The position numbers were made by a program, and so were the translations under genes. From the NCBI GenBank assembly GCA_041920215.1, contig JAYRSJ010000003.1:202632-266631 (forward strand): a stretch of 64,000 nt of DNA, in the 5' to 3' direction. The notes below the pieces were generated by a model. It made no database searches and was not told the DNA's origin. It saw only the letters and a program-made list of their open reading frames with translations. This DNA is from JAYRSJ01 sp041920215. GTDB lineage: Bacteria; Pseudomonadota; Gammaproteobacteria; Burkholderiales; Burkholderiaceae_C. This document shows, one piece after another, positions 63,876-64,000 of the stretch; positions within the stretch are counted from its first letter, which is position 1; each line of letters starts with the position of its first letter.

Positions 63876-64000
63876 TGTTGGCGCCGACTGAAATTTGACC
63901 CACCCGTGAGGGCTCTGCCGACCGAAATTTGACCCAGGTGTTCAACCTACCCTGCCCGAGATATCCACAGCTGGGCGGGGGTGTGAGGAGTGATCACCAT
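63876..64000 (+). mobile_element. IS21-family insertion sequence, left end (runs off the window)
   Basis: The element begins at TGTTGGCGCCGACTG and has two 20-bp direct repeats, GCCGACYGAAATTTGACCCA, at 63883-63902 and 63917-63936. Multiple short repeats of this GAAATTTGACCCA type are the transposase-binding sites at IS21-family ends. The first codons of istA follow. The insertion lies in an XRE-type gene. Confidence 0.8.
63990..64000 (+). CDS. istA: IstA transposase start (partial)
   Basis: GTG ATC ACC AT at the very end of the window reads as M-I-T-(M or I), matching the usual N-terminus of some IS21-family IstA proteins, with a GAGGAG ribosome site directly before it. Only 11 bases are visible, so the call depends on the element end to its left. 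Confidence 0.5.

Overview
GC-rich window from a betaproteobacterium of the Burkholderiales, most likely the Rubrivivax/Roseateles/Pelomonas/Paucibacter branch. This placement rests on the proteobacterial housekeeping gene orders (purD-acyltransferase-hemF-nadD-rsfS-rlmH-maf-rng, recR-ybaB-dnaX, yafS/rnhA opposite gloB-mltD, grpE-dnaK-dnaJ), the Tct/Bug-type tricarboxylate transporter, the Lys/Ala-rich N-terminus of RpoD and the overall codon use. It is inference from gene content; no rRNA marker lies in the window.

Left part (1-21.7 kb). A long minus-strand housekeeping run covers yebC, purD, an acyltransferase, hemF, nadD, rsfS, rlmH, a periplasmic solute-binding protein, maf and the start of rng. 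On the plus strand follow a HerA-like ATPase and a LytS/LytTR two-component pair with a small 2TM protein. These meet a large Oar-like TonB-dependent receptor at a bidirectional terminator; the receptor has a LacI-type palindrome upstream. Next come dcd and a divergent Crp/Fnr-type regulator sharing a 22-bp dyad, then rnhA and a YafS-like methyltransferase opposite gloB-mltD.

Middle part (21.3-48 kb). A MAPEG protein and recR-ybaB-dnaX on the minus strand face a PurM-like protein that lacks the family's signature loop, SirB2, the 4.5S SRP RNA gene (ffs) and an orphan two-domain ArsA ATPase. Converging on ArsA are two tandem signalling genes: a Ser/Thr kinase-HDOD-GAF protein and a pseudokinase-HDOD paralogue. 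They are followed by hrpA opposite argA, yggX, an iron-type periplasmic binding protein, an H-NS protein, a MASE1-PAS-GGDEF-EAL protein, dnaG and rpoD.

Right part (48-62.4 kb). A class III cyclase-FHA protein and hemH are followed by tctABC with its divergent tctDE two-component system. Then comes the heat-shock block hslR, grpE, dnaK, dnaJ, with recognisable sigma-32 promoters before grpE and dnaK, and a response regulator-TPR protein.

Right edge (62.4-64 kb). The housekeeping sequence breaks inside a radical SAM gene (PA0069 type) at about 62,466. Beyond it is mobile debris: a histidine-kinase C-terminal remnant with a small unknown gene, an IS3-type orfA remnant, and an XRE-regulator gene cut after 25 codons by the left end of an IS21-family element whose istA begins at the last bases of the window.

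No CRISPR array, rRNA, tRNA or complete prophage was seen. The most unusual items are the kinase-HDOD / pseudokinase-HDOD pair, the atypical PurM-like protein, the RsfS with a histone-H1-like tail, and the layered IS damage at the right end.
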